Source: Paracoccaceae bacterium Fryx2 (lineage in GTDB: Bacteria; Pseudomonadota; Alphaproteobacteria; Rhodobacterales; Rhodobacteraceae). From it: 64,000 nt of DNA. This document shows positions 63,959 to 64,000 of this stretch, in pieces. How positions within the stretch are numbered: position 1 is the first letter of the stretch; every line of letters starts with the position of its first letter. Location of the stretch: the NCBI GenBank assembly GCA_032334235.1, contig JAVSGI010000005.1, forward strand, positions 3,103,501 to 3,167,500. The letters are read 5' to 3'. The translations under genes and the position numbers were made by a program. The notes under the pieces are model-generated. The model was not told the origin of the DNA. It made no database searches and saw only the letters and a program-made list of their open reading frames with translations.

Positions 63959-64000
63959 CGAATCGCGCGGCCCGGATCTTGCGTGATTCGCTCTCGCGCC

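Overview
The window is about 64 kb of GC-rich DNA with dense, tightly overlapping operons (many ATGA, GTGA and TGATG junctions). It comes from an alphaproteobacterium, most likely a methylotrophic member of the Rhodobacteraceae close to Paracoccus or Rhodobacter. The main support is a lanthanide-type methanol dehydrogenase cluster (xoxF-xoxG-xoxJ) next to glutathione-dependent formaldehyde oxidation genes (flhA, fghA, gfa), an FlhS/FlhR-like regulatory pair, and a GlpSTPQV-type glycerol ABC transporter. No rRNA, tRNA, CRISPR array, insertion sequence or phage gene was found.

Region 1 (1-12650) begins with the end of a fadH-like dienoyl-CoA reductase. It is followed by what looks like one sigma-54 regulated island on the minus strand: an rpoN paralogue, a dipeptide/oligopeptide-type ABC importer (SBP, two permeases, two ATPases), a C45 self-processing amidohydrolase, a receiver-less sigma-54 activator, then AtuA and DUF4387 genes. 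Two near-identical -24/-12 sequences, each with an upstream dyad, precede the AtuA gene and the importer. The natural reading is a dedicated sigma factor and activator controlling uptake and degradation of an unknown amide- or peptide-like substrate.

Region 2 (12787-35450) is the C1 oxidation block. FlhR, a FIST-domain protein and soluble hybrid kinase FlhS form the regulatory unit. XoxF, cytochrome XoxG and XoxJ are the oxidation core. FlhA, FghA and Gfa handle formaldehyde through glutathione. Around them is the quinoprotein accessory set: two fused SoxYZ-like carriers, a metallo-beta-lactamase-fold hydrolase, a Cys-x3-Cys-Trp rhodanese-like protein, two YVTN beta-propellers, SRPBCC and DUF3280 proteins, several small secreted proteins, and an ABC system (SBP, ATPase, ABC-2 permease) of the kind linked elsewhere to lanthanide uptake.

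Region 3 (35451-46412) is a decaying stretch on the minus strand. Intact MoxR, DUF58 and two ABC systems sit beside broken genes: an ABC-2 permease with an internal TAG and a lost 3' half, solute-binding-protein tails, a VWA protein without its 5' part and with a Ser-to-Pro change in its metal site, an M50-like gene shifted by an exact 16-bp tandem duplication, and an IclR head joined to a signal-less cytochrome c tail.

Region 4 (46413-64000) holds an RND efflux pair, then a complete glycerol regulon on the minus strand (glpD, glpS, glpT, glpP, glpQ, DUF2160, glpV, glpK, iron-containing alcohol dehydrogenase) with divergent glpR and a candidate operator, and finally a histidinol-dehydrogenase-family gene.
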